Positions 8,305-15,760 of a stretch of DNA of 64,000 nt are shown here, piece by piece (within the stretch, counting starts at the first letter, position 1; every line of letters starts with the position of its first letter). Below the pieces are notes generated by a model. That model saw nothing but the letters and a program-made list of their open reading frames with translations, was not told the DNA's origin and did no database searches. The DNA is from UBA5543 sp964464965 (GTDB taxonomy: Bacteria; Bacteroidota; Bacteroidia; Chitinophagales; Chitinophagaceae): positions 14,946 to 78,945 of the forward strand of contig CAYXHM010000012.1 of the NCBI GenBank assembly GCA_964464965.1. Reading direction: 5' to 3'. Made by a program: the position numbers and the translations under genes.

Positions 8305-10758
8305 TCAGAAATCAACAATCAGCTTTGCATTTATAAGCCTTGAGGTAAGCCTGTTGGGCACTGCAAATGTAAGGCTGCTGCTCTGATCCTGTATCCAGGT
8401 ATATGATAGTGTATTGCGGATACCAAGCAGGTTGAACACCTCTGCACTAAACCATATCTTTTTAAAACTGTTCAGCAGTTTCTTATCCGTGTGCTTCGCA
8501 CCATCCAGCAGGAGGGCTGAAAAACCTATATCTACACGGATGTATTGCGGCAGGCGCAAGGTATCACCGTAGCGTTGCTTATCGGGCGGGCCGAAGGGCA
8601 AGCCTGAGGTGTACATAGCATTCAGGTGCATTTTAAAATTCTTATTTCGGGGCAGGTAATCTTCAAAATACATGCCCAGCATAAAACGCTGGTCTGACGG
8701 GCGGGGAACATAGCCGGGATATACAGTTGTACTGTCAGTGCCGTTTACATCCTTCAACAATACTTTATCGTCAGTAATGTCTTCTTCTGCACGCATGATG
8801 CCTATACTTATCCATGAGGTAGCGTCTTTTACTATATCGCCATAAATCCTTACTTCGCCACCATAAATACGTCCCACGGCATTGTTTTTACCAAAATAGC
8901 GGATACGTACATTATCATACTCATAAGGTACAATGTCCCAAAGACCTTTATAATAAACTTCTGTAGTCAGCTTAAACGGTCTGCCCCAGCTTTTAAAATT
9001 GTAATCGCTTCCCAGTAGTATATGATACGATTTCTGTGCCTTGAATGCCTGGTTTACGTTACCATCCAGGTCACGCATTTCGCGGTAAAAAGGAGGCTGT
9101 TGATATAAGCCTCCGGCCAATTTAAACACTACATCACTTTTCCACTTTGGTTTATAGGCCAGGTGTGCCCTGGGGCTTATTAATACTTCATTATTCAGCG
9201 TACTGTAGTTGAAACGCACCCCGACAGAACCTGTCAGGTCAACTGAATCGCTGAGGCGAAAATTATCCTGTACATAGCCTGTGTACCTGATATAATTAAA
9301 GTTTGAGGATGAAGTATAAACCTTTGTAAGTTCTAGCTTATCCATATCAAAAGGCTGTGTAAAACCTGCAGAATCCCTGCGTTCCCATTCATTAAGCTTA
9401 TCGCTGATGCTTGTAATATTACCACCCAGCCCCCATTGTATATAATGTTTGCCTGCATCGTAGCTGCCCCGGTGGCCGATATCACCCACATTTACCTGTA
9501 AATAGTTGCGCGCATAGTTATGTATTATTCCTGTACCCAGGTATGTTTTCAACTGGCCAAAATTCTCCTTACCGAGGTCGGTTTCTAACTCTCCCAACAG
9601 GTATTCACCTGATATGTCGTAGGTTTCTTTTTCATTGGTCTGAAAACCTGACGCAAGTAATTTAAGACGAAGTTTTTTGTTGGGCTTAAATGTTGTGGAT
9701 ACGCCACCGAATTTTGAATCGAACTGGTCTATTTCCTGGCCATCGTAAAACACGCGAAGCTGAAAAGCTTTATTAATTAAACCGAAACTGCTGGTTTGTT
9801 CTTCAGGTATAAAATTAAACCTGTTACGAGCATAGTTACCTATCAGTTCCACCTCCCACTTTTCACTAAACCGGTATTTTATATCGGCCTGTACGTCTGT
9901 GAATGATGGATTATAAACCCCTTTAGTGGGTTGCGCCTGCAAAATATACTGGTTGCTTTTTTGCCTTGCACCTGCAAGCCACGTAAGCTTGCCGTTTTTA
10001 GAAGCACCCTCCAGCGCCAGGCTGGCACCCAGCAGGCTGGCTACTGCCCTGCCGCCAAATTCTGTAGGTGTTTTGTAATTAACATCCAGCACACTGGACA
10101 TCTTATCACCATACTTAGACTGGAAGCCTCCAATAGAAAAGTTTACTCCTGATACAAGGTCAGCATTTACAAAACTCATACCCTCCTGCTGCCCGCTACG
10201 AGTAAGGAAAGGGCGATAAATCTCAAAGTCGTTCACATACACCAGATTTTCATCGTAATTGCCACCGCGCACATTATACTGAGATGTCAGCTCGTTATTA
10301 CTACCTACGTATGTTTTTATCAGGGCTTCTACCCCACTACCAAAACCAACAGTTGGGATATATCCTGCTTTACTGACGTCAAGTTTAATATTACCCGCCT
10401 CATCACTCCGGTCCCCGGTCTTCACAAACTCCTCAAGTTGTTTGGCTTCTTCCTTTAATTGTATATCAATCTCCTTAGCCTCGCCGTTTAACAGCATCAT
10501 AGTTTGCATCTGGGTTTCAAAACCCACGAAACTAAAAGCCAGTGTAACTTCTGCACCTGCCGGCACTTCAAGTTGGTAAACACCCTTCCTATCTGTACTG
10601 GTACCAATAGATGTGCCCACTACGGCTACTGTAACTGCATCCAGGCCTTTACCTTTAGCATTGGTCACCTTACCTTTGAGGTAAGCAATTTGCTGGGCCA
10701 GCACCACATTCGTGGATAGAATGAAAACTATTATTAAAGCTGCAAATCTTTTCGGCAT
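8305..10758 (-). CDS. TonB-dependent outer-membrane receptor with carboxypeptidase-like N-terminal domain
   Basis: 817 residues with signal peptide (FAALIIVFILSTNVVLAQQ). A carboxypeptidase-regulatory-like domain occupies about 22-110 (LKGKVTNAKGKGLDAVTV...GVYQLEVPAG), followed by a plug domain at about 120-235 (YNVRGGNYDENLVYVNDFEIY is the typical plug signature) and a beta-barrel to the C-terminal Phe. The family imports ligands across the outer membrane using TonB/ExbBD energy. No SusD-like partner is next to it, so it is not a standard Sus pair. It is 27 bp downstream of rpe and followed by two small Cys lipoproteins on the same strand. The substrate cannot be read from the sequence. Confidence 0.9.
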   Translation of the reverse strand: MPKRFAALIIVFILSTNVVLAQQIAYLKGKVTNAKGKGLDAVTVAVVGTSIGTSTDRKGVYQLEVPAGAEVTLAFSFVGFETQMQTMMLLNGEAKEIDIQLKEEAKQLEEFVKTGDRSDEAGNIKLDVSKAGYIPTVGFGSGVEALIKTYVGSNNELTSQYNVRGGNYDENLVYVNDFEIYRPFLTRSGQQEGMSFVNADLVSGVNFSIGGFQSKYGDKMSSVLDVNYKTPTEFGGRAVASLLGASLALEGASKNGKLTWLAGARQKSNQYILQAQPTKGVYNPSFTDVQADIKYRFSEKWEVELIGNYARNRFNFIPEEQTSSFGLINKAFQLRVFYDGQEIDQFDSKFGGVSTTFKPNKKLRLKLLASGFQTNEKETYDISGEYLLGELETDLGKENFGQLKTYLGTGIIHNYARNYLQVNVGDIGHRGSYDAGKHYIQWGLGGNITSISDKLNEWERRDSAGFTQPFDMDKLELTKVYTSSSNFNYIRYTGYVQDNFRLSDSVDLTGSVGVRFNYSTLNNEVLISPRAHLAYKPKWKSDVVFKLAGGLYQQPPFYREMRDLDGNVNQAFKAQKSYHILLGSDYNFKSWGRPFKLTTEVYYKGLWDIVPYEYDNVRIRYFGKNNAVGRIYGGEVRIYGDIVKDATSWISIGIMRAEEDITDDKVLLKDVNGTDSTTVYPGYVPRPSDQRFMLGMYFEDYLPRNKNFKMHLNAMYTSGLPFGPPDKQRYGDTLRLPQYIRVDIGFSALLLDGAKHTDKKLLNSFKKIWFSAEVFNLLGIRNTLSYTWIQDQSSSLTFAVPNRLTSRLINAKLIVDF

Positions 10759-10785
10759 CTGTGTATAAACGGGTATATGATTGGT

Positions 10786-11439
10786 TTATTTTCCGGCCTG
10801 CTTTAGTTTTTTTATAGTTTCGGCAGGGTCTTGGGCTGAAAAGACAGTATTTCCGGCGACCAACACGTCTGCACCCGCCTGCACAATGGCATCCGCATTT
10901 TCAAGCGTAACGCCGCCGTCTACTTCTATTAAAGCCTTGCTACCGGTAGCTACAATCATCTCCTTCACTTTTCTTACCTTATCAAGGGCTTGTGGAATGA
11001 ATTTTTGCCCACCGAAACCAGGGTTTACACTCATTATCAACACTAGGTCTATATCTGTAATAACATCTTCTAAAACATGAACGGGGGTATGTGGGTTCAG
11101 AGACACCCCTGCTTTCATACCCAGTGCTTTTATTGCCTGTAAGCTACGGTGTAAATGTGTGCTGGCTTCATAGTGAACAGTAAGCACATCTGCCCCTGCA
11201 TCTTTGAATTCAGCAAAATATTTTTCAGGCTCCACTATCATCAGGTGGACATCAAAGGTTTTTGTGGCTTTTTTCTTCATGGTTTTGATGATGGACATGC
11301 CGTAACTGATATTGGGCACAAAACGTCCGTCCATCACATCCAGGTGAAACCAGTCGGCTTCACTGTTGTTAATCATTTCTATATCACGACCCAAGTTCAG
11401 AAAATCGGCAGATAATATGGAAGGCGCTATTAGTGGCAT
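10786..11439 (-). CDS. rpe: Ribulose-phosphate 3-epimerase
   Basis: 217 residues, the usual length for the family. It interconverts D-ribulose 5-phosphate and D-xylulose 5-phosphate in the pentose phosphate pathway, in the cytoplasm. The TIM-barrel signatures are intact: PSILSADF at the start, HLDVMDGRFVPN with the metal ligands His32 and Asp34, DVHLMI with His65, NPGFGGQKFI, and the catalytic Asp in EVDGG near residue 175. The ATG at 11439 is preceded on the minus strand by a TATATTTA sequence close to a -7 element. The downstream receptor begins 27 bp after the stop, so the two may be cotranscribed. Confidence 0.95.
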   Translation of the reverse strand: MPLIAPSILSADFLNLGRDIEMINNSEADWFHLDVMDGRFVPNISYGMSIIKTMKKKATKTFDVHLMIVEPEKYFAEFKDAGADVLTVHYEASTHLHRSLQAIKALGMKAGVSLNPHTPVHVLEDVITDIDLVLIMSVNPGFGGQKFIPQALDKVRKVKEMIVATGSKALIEVDGGVTLENADAIVQAGADVLVAGNTVFSAQDPAETIKKLKQAGK

Positions 11440-11640
11440 TGTATAAATATATTGTTTTAGTGCTGCAATATAAGGTTTAAAGGGTAATTGGCTAGTAAGG
11501 ACACAAGATAAACCGTCGAAAAGGCCTTTAACTTAAAGTTAATTTGTGACATTTGCAATATGTTGGCATTCAGGACATTAACAGGAAAATTGTTAAGTAA
11601 TGTTAAGTAAAACAGGTTTTTAAACAAAAACTCCTTTAAA

Positions 11641-11672
11641 ACAAACAACCTCCCAAATGGGAGGTTGTTTGT
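11641..11672 (-). terminator. Intrinsic terminator in the 11440-11752 spacer
   Basis: Perfect 14-bp stem (acaaacaacctccc / gggaggttgtttgt) with an AAAT loop, followed on the minus strand by TTTAAAGG. It terminates the gene at 11753 before rpe. The rest of this 313-bp spacer holds no convincing gene: the one frame that crosses it runs through this hairpin. Confidence 0.8.
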
Positions 11673-11752
11673 GTGCTTTTTATTCAATGTTAGCATGGCG
11701 TTTTTTCGTTTCATAAGTAGTAAAATTTATTATAGCAAATATACATAATTAA

Positions 11753-12733
11753 TTACGACCCACCAATTAATTCAACCAGTTTTTGAACATCAAGATTAAG
11801 GCCCAGGTAGGTAGCGTAATTAGGTGCGTGAGCAGGTAAATACCCCCTGATATCTGTACCCAGAACAATTGTGGCCGCATCTGACATTTTCTGGGTATAA
11901 TATGCGCGTACCAGGTAAAAACCACACCAATTACCATTGGTCATCAGTCTACGCGGAGGTACCATGTTATTGTTCAGCCCTACAAAATTGTCAAAATTTG
12001 TTATCCCTATTGTTGCCTGGAAAAATACAAGCGACTTCTCCCAAGGTGCGATGCTTGTAGTGATACCCGTACCGAAGAAGCCATTTAGTCTTGATATGCT
12101 TGTGTTGATCTCGTTTTCAGAATACCTGTTTATATAAGCATTATCACCCGGCAAATACGTTAATGTATCCTGTGCGATGTTTTCCTTTGACGTAGTAATC
12201 CTCCAATGCTCAGCCAGTAGTTCTGCGTGGAAATGCCAGTACAAGGAAGACCCCATGTCTCCACCAGTCTGCGAACAATATAGTTTTATCAATGGCTGCA
12301 CATAAAAACTCCATGCAGTATTGCTAATCTTATACTTATACCTGCTAAACTGCCGGGTATAGCGTTGTCCACTGTCCGGCTGGGCATACAACGGGTTGAG
12401 TGATATATTTTCACTTACAAACTGGTATTTTGACGTATCGCCTGTTAAATAGTTCAACTTCATAATACCGGTATTAATACCGATCCAGCTACCCTCTTCT
12501 GTGAGGTTAGGAGCAAAAATATTTATATGCCCTACATAATTTATTTTAAGGCTTCCAGTAAAGTCGAAATTTGCCGCATTGAGGAACAAGAGCCTATTTT
12601 CAGAAAATTCTTTTGCTGTAACATTTGTTTCTTCATTGTTATTAACCATAACAATGTCCTCATCTTGTTCTTCCTGTGCAATGGCAGGGAGAAAAGATGT
12701 GAGGAAAAGAATAGCGAGATATATTTTTTTCAT
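11753..12733 (-). CDS. Exported protein, probable outer-membrane beta-barrel
   Basis: 326 residues from the ATG at 12733, chosen for the signal peptide MKKIYLAILFLTSFLPAIAQ (the frame to 12778 would prefix 15 residues overlapping the promoter). The mature chain alternates hydrophobic and polar residues with many Tyr, Phe and Asn and has segments such as LKINYVGHINIF and GTDIRGYL, typical of small outer-membrane barrels. No known motif. It has its own promoter (12748-12778) and terminator, so it is a single-gene unit divergent from the 12.8-15.7 kb signalling locus. I infer only location; the function is not recognised. Confidence 0.65.
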   Translation of the reverse strand: MKKIYLAILFLTSFLPAIAQEEQDEDIVMVNNNEETNVTAKEFSENRLLFLNAANFDFTGSLKINYVGHINIFAPNLTEEGSWIGINTGIMKLNYLTGDTSKYQFVSENISLNPLYAQPDSGQRYTRQFSRYKYKISNTAWSFYVQPLIKLYCSQTGGDMGSSLYWHFHAELLAEHWRITTSKENIAQDTLTYLPGDNAYINRYSENEINTSISRLNGFFGTGITTSIAPWEKSLVFFQATIGITNFDNFVGLNNNMVPPRRLMTNGNWCGFYLVRAYYTQKMSDAATIVLGTDIRGYLPAHAPNYATYLGLNLDVQKLVELIGGS

Positions 12734-12747
12734 AGCCTGATTTTTCA

Positions 12748-12778
12748 CAAACCTACAATCTGTGCATAGCGCGGACAA
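12748..12778 (-). promoter_or_regulatory. Bacteroidota-type promoter of the 11753-12733 gene
   Basis: On the minus strand TAGGTTTG (12755-12748) matches the -7 consensus TAnnTTTG, with TTG 20 bp upstream (12778-12776). The start codon is at 12733, leaving a short leader. Confidence 0.55.
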
Positions 12779-12807
12779 CGTAAGAAATACTGAAAAATGA
12801 GCGTATT

Positions 12808-12832
12808 TAATTTTGCGTACTTATACGCAAAA
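12808..12832 (+). promoter_or_regulatory. Probable -7 element with overlapping palindromic operator
   Basis: TAATTTTG at 12808-12815 fits the -7 consensus TAnnTTTG for the plus strand. Overlapping it is a perfect 9-bp inverted repeat, ttttgcgta-ctta-tacgcaaaa (12811-12832). The core GCGTA occurs four times within 40 bp (12801, 12815, inverted at 12824, 12836). A repressor or activator site controlling the genes from 12876 is the simplest reading; no convincing -33 element was found. Confidence 0.5.
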
Positions 12833-12875
12833 TCAGCGTAAAAATGCGAAATATAGAATAGGCAAAAAACACAAT

Positions 12876-12995
12876 ATGCTAAAAAACAAACAGTTAACAC
12901 AATCAGAAGAACGCATGGCAAATCTGGAGGCAGCACAGGCCATGTGTTCTTTTATTAGCTTTGACCTAAAGCGTTATACACTCACTAAACAATAA
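12876..12995 (+). CDS. 39-codon small ORF upstream of the Cys-rich exported protein
   Basis: ATG at 12876, stop at 12993-12995, 39 residues beginning MLKNKQLTQSEERMANL and ending LKRYTLTKQ. It starts 44 bp after the palindrome/promoter and ends 5 bp before the ATG of the next gene, spacing that would allow translational coupling. No signal peptide or membrane segment. It could be a leader peptide, a small cytoplasmic peptide or chance. The same frame extends upstream to 12813 but would overlap the operator, so the later ATG is preferred. Confidence 0.4.
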   Translation: MLKNKQLTQSEERMANLEAAQAMCSFISFDLKRYTLTKQ

Positions 12996-13000
12996 CTATT

Positions 13001-13621
13001 ATGAAAAAAACACTCATTATTTTGATTGCATGTTTTGCAATCAATGCTTTATCAGCCAAAGACAAAACTTCTACCGAAGTAAAATTAAAGGTAAAGGGTA
13101 AAAAGAATTACAAAATTAGCACAGAAGCTCAACGAATTGCAGATTATCTTGACACTTCCCGTGCAGGTTGTGCAGCAACATCAGGATGCGGGTTACATGA
13201 TGATTTTTGTAGCCTGTCATGTTCATCAATAATAATGAATTGTCACAGAATACCTTTTGATACCTTCCAAATATTGACAGAAGGGATATCTGGATTTGCC
13301 ACATTCTCAGCATCTAAAGTTTTGGCTGTATTGAATGACCCATGTCAAAATAGTTGGATACGCTGTTACGTTCATCATGGTTTGTTTAACACATTTTTCC
13401 GCATATCATCTCAACCAGATCATATAAATGATGGCTTAGATTTTGAAACATACTACTCAAAACCTTTGCTACAAGGCATATATGATAAAGGGATTACATC
13501 CATTGTACTTTACAAAGGTATTTTAACAAGTACAGGAGACTACATTCTGCCAATAAAAGTGAACTACATAAGTGGAGAGGCGGATGTAGAATATTATGAC
13601 ATCAGTAACGACTTACCATAA
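13001..13621 (+). CDS. Cys-rich exported protein of unknown function
   Basis: 206 residues with a clear signal peptide, MKKTLIILIACFAINALSA. The mature protein has a cysteine cluster at about residues 56-81 (AGCAATSGCGLHDDFCSLSC, then NC) and two more Cys near 113-120 (DPCQNSWIRC), so disulfides are likely after export. The rest contains short aromatic/Gly strands and no recognised motif. It is AT-richer than most of the window. It lies 5 bp after the 39-codon ORF and 40 bp before a seven-helix membrane protein and two-component pair on the same strand. I infer a possible ligand, sensor partner or output protein of that pair; this is context only. Confidence 0.6.
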   Translation: MKKTLIILIACFAINALSAKDKTSTEVKLKVKGKKNYKISTEAQRIADYLDTSRAGCAATSGCGLHDDFCSLSCSSIIMNCHRIPFDTFQILTEGISGFATFSASKVLAVLNDPCQNSWIRCYVHHGLFNTFFRISSQPDHINDGLDFETYYSKPLLQGIYDKGITSIVLYKGILTSTGDYILPIKVNYISGEADVEYYDISNDLP

Positions 13622-13661
13622 TATTTACTATTTTTTGAAAGAGTAGATAATCATATTAATA

Positions 13662-14303
13662 ATGGCATTAACAACAATCATACTCTTATCAAAAATCATC
13701 GGATACCTATCAAACCTTTCATCTATCCCGGCGATTTTAGTAGGGTTTAAAAGAAAAGGACTGCTGTGGCTATATGTCCTCAGTTCTTTTCTTTTTGACA
13801 TCAACAGCTTCATCTTAAAGCAGCTAAAAATACCTTTTGCCTGGTCGAGCAATTCCTTTCTGTTACTGGAATTTATATTACTAACTTGTTATTTTATCAA
13901 TATAACAATTAATCGTCAAAAACAGCGAAATGCTTACTCGTTTGTAACATTAGCTGCATTGGCGTTTGTCATTCATACATTATATAAGTATGAGTGGAAT
14001 GCAGTAAACTATCACGGAGCATCCTATTTCTATGCCGGATATATTCTATTCTCTATGGCGGGAATGTATAAGTTACTAAATGAACCCATGAATATTTCCA
14101 TAGAACGCTCTCCCATATTTGTTTTCTGTGTGGCGATATTGATATATTCTTCAGGCAGCTTCATTATTATATTATACGAAAACGAACTATTGATGACTGA
14201 TGAAAAATTTATAAAATACGCATGGATATTTATCCGAAACCCTCTGAATATTTTTAAAAACCTCTTAATTTACTACATGTTCACACTTACAAAAAGTAAA
14301 TGA
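13662..14303 (+). CDS. Seven-helix integral membrane protein, putative separate sensor module
   Basis: 213 residues. Seven hydrophobic segments can be seen, roughly at residues 3-26, 33-52, 63-82, 88-106, 116-136, 149-172 and 185-207, joined by short loops; there is no large soluble domain. No known catalytic or transport motif. Its TGA overlaps the ATG of the histidine kinase gene (ATGA at 14300-14303), so the two are translationally coupled. The kinase itself has only one membrane helix and no sensor domain, so I infer that this protein supplies the sensing part. The low GC fits the neighbouring Cys-rich gene. An unrelated membrane function cannot be excluded. Confidence 0.65.
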   Translation: MALTTIILLSKIIGYLSNLSSIPAILVGFKRKGLLWLYVLSSFLFDINSFILKQLKIPFAWSSNSFLLLEFILLTCYFINITINRQKQRNAYSFVTLAALAFVIHTLYKYEWNAVNYHGASYFYAGYILFSMAGMYKLLNEPMNISIERSPIFVFCVAILIYSSGSFIIILYENELLMTDEKFIKYAWIFIRNPLNIFKNLLIYYMFTLTKSK

Positions 14304-15067
14304 CCTCTTCACTGGCAATTACAGCTATCAGCACAATGCTTATTATGGCGTTTGGCATTATCTTTTTTGTGGTGATGTACCAGCGCCGTGTCATAAAGCA
14401 CCAGGAAGACATCAACAAAATAAACCGGCAAAAAGAACTGGAACTGGTGCAGGCTGCTGTGAGGGGAGAAGAAGAAGAACGAACCCGCATAGCAGCTGAA
14501 CTTCACGATGATGTGGGCGCTACGCTGGCTTCTGTTAAACTGTTTATGCGCGGGCAGGACAAAGGTGCAGATAATCCGCCGGGATTCAGCCAATCGAAAG
14601 AACTGATAGACGAAACCATCGATAAAGTACGCGGGCTATCGCACAGGCTACAGCCTGCCGTTCTTAAACAATTCGGGCTGGAAGCTGCATTAAAATCTTT
14701 TTTTGACAGTTTTAAAAACACCGGCAATATCAATATCGATTACACACCGCAAAAGCTGCCACGTATAGATGACAATAAAGAATTAGCCGCGTACCGTATA
14801 ATACAGGAGTTGGTGAACAATACTATAAAACATGCAAATGCAACTTTTATAGCCTGCTATTGCAAAGATGTTGATAAAAGCATAGCTGTCTATTTTACAC
14901 ATGACGGCACCGGCCTTACAGAATCTACATTCCAGGAACTACTGTATAAGAAAGATGCTATAGGCCTTAAGAACATCATTACCAGGCTAAAAGCTGTAAA
15001 TGGCAGTATCAGCTTCACGCATGAAAACAATAAATACACTACGCAGATAAACATACCTTATGAATAA
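14300..15067 (+). CDS. Sensor histidine kinase, NarL/DegS type (HisKA_3)
   Basis: 255 residues. One N-terminal membrane helix (about 5-27) is followed by a coiled-coil linker rich in Glu/Gln/Lys, then the dimerisation/phosphoacceptor box EERTRIAAELHDDVGATL with His69, and an HATPase domain: N-box ELVNNTIKHA (about 172-181), G1 box DGTGL, and GLKNIITRLKAVNG. This is the HPK7 class that pairs with NarL-type regulators. It lacks any extracytoplasmic sensor domain. It overlaps the 7TM gene by 4 bp and the response regulator by 8 bp, so the three are one translational unit. ATP-dependent phosphorylation of the partner at 15060 is expected. Confidence 0.9.
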   Translation: MTSSLAITAISTMLIMAFGIIFFVVMYQRRVIKHQEDINKINRQKELELVQAAVRGEEEERTRIAAELHDDVGATLASVKLFMRGQDKGADNPPGFSQSKELIDETIDKVRGLSHRLQPAVLKQFGLEAALKSFFDSFKNTGNINIDYTPQKLPRIDDNKELAAYRIIQELVNNTIKHANATFIACYCKDVDKSIAVYFTHDGTGLTESTFQELLYKKDAIGLKNIITRLKAVNGSISFTHENNKYTTQINIPYE

Positions 15068-15710
15068 CATCAGCTACATTATTGCCGACGACCATGCAAT
15101 ATTCAGGCAGGGAATAAAATTCTCGCTGAATAATTACGACCGCCTGCATTGCAAAGGAGAAGCTGCCAGCGGTGAGGAACTACTTCAGGTATTGCAACAA
15201 GGCTTGCCTGATGTTATACTGATGGATCTGAAAATGCCCGGTATGGATGGTGTAGCCGCTACAAAAGAAGTGAGAAGACTATACCCGGGCATAAAAATAA
15301 TAGTGCTGACCATGTATGACGATGAACAGTACATCATACACATGCTGGATATAGGTGCTAATGCCTACCTGGTAAAAAACACAGAACCTGAAGAAATTGC
15401 AAGGGCAATGATGTCTGTATATGAAAACGAATATTATTTCAGTGATATGGTAAGTAAGACAATGTTGAAAACACTTGTAAGCAAAAAAAAGATTACGCCA
15501 AGATTTGATAATACAATACCGCTATCTGAACGTGAAAATGAAATATTGAAACTCATCTGCAAAGAGTACACCACAGCTGAAATAGCAAGTGAACTTTACC
15601 TGAGCCAACGCACAGTGGAAGGCATAAGGGCAACAATGCTGGAAAAAGCAGGCGTACGAAATACAGCAGGACTTGTGTTGTATGCAGTGAAAGCGGGGTT
15701 GGCAGAGTAA
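15060..15710 (+). CDS. Response regulator, NarL/FixJ family
   Basis: 216 residues. Receiver domain at 1-120 with the acidic pair Asp10-Asp11, phosphoacceptor Asp56 in VILMDLKMPG, Thr in VLTMYDD and Lys106 in YLVKN. LuxR-type HTH at about 148-212 (LSERENEILKLI...TTAEIASELYLSQRTVEGIR). It overlaps the upstream kinase by 8 bp and is the last gene of the unit. DNA binding after phosphorylation is expected from the family; its targets are unknown, though the palindrome at 12811-12832 in front of the locus is an obvious candidate for autoregulation. Confidence 0.93.
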   Translation: MNNISYIIADDHAIFRQGIKFSLNNYDRLHCKGEAASGEELLQVLQQGLPDVILMDLKMPGMDGVAATKEVRRLYPGIKIIVLTMYDDEQYIIHMLDIGANAYLVKNTEPEEIARAMMSVYENEYYFSDMVSKTMLKTLVSKKKITPRFDNTIPLSERENEILKLICKEYTTAEIASELYLSQRTVEGIRATMLEKAGVRNTAGLVLYAVKAGLAE

Positions 15711-15744
15711 GTACACGCGTTGCCTTTATAAAGTATTTGCAGTG

Positions 15745-15752
15745 TACCTTTG
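15745..15752 (+). promoter_or_regulatory. -7 element (TACCTTTG) immediately before the methyltransferase start
   Basis: TACCTTTG matches TAnnTTTG and ends 8 bp before the ATG at 15761; a TTG lies about 22 bp upstream of it. The transcript would be leaderless or nearly so. This also argues against the upstream in-frame ATG at 15737. Confidence 0.45.
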
Positions 15753-15760
15753 CAATCAAT

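Noticed and set aside
11457..11714. 85-codon minus-strand frame between rpe and the outer-membrane protein gene
   Set aside because: It runs through the terminator hairpin at 11641-11672 and has no conserved character.
12745..12936. 63-codon minus-strand frame over the divergent promoters
   Set aside because: It covers both promoters and the palindrome, and antisense overlap with the plus-strand small ORF explains it poorly as a gene.
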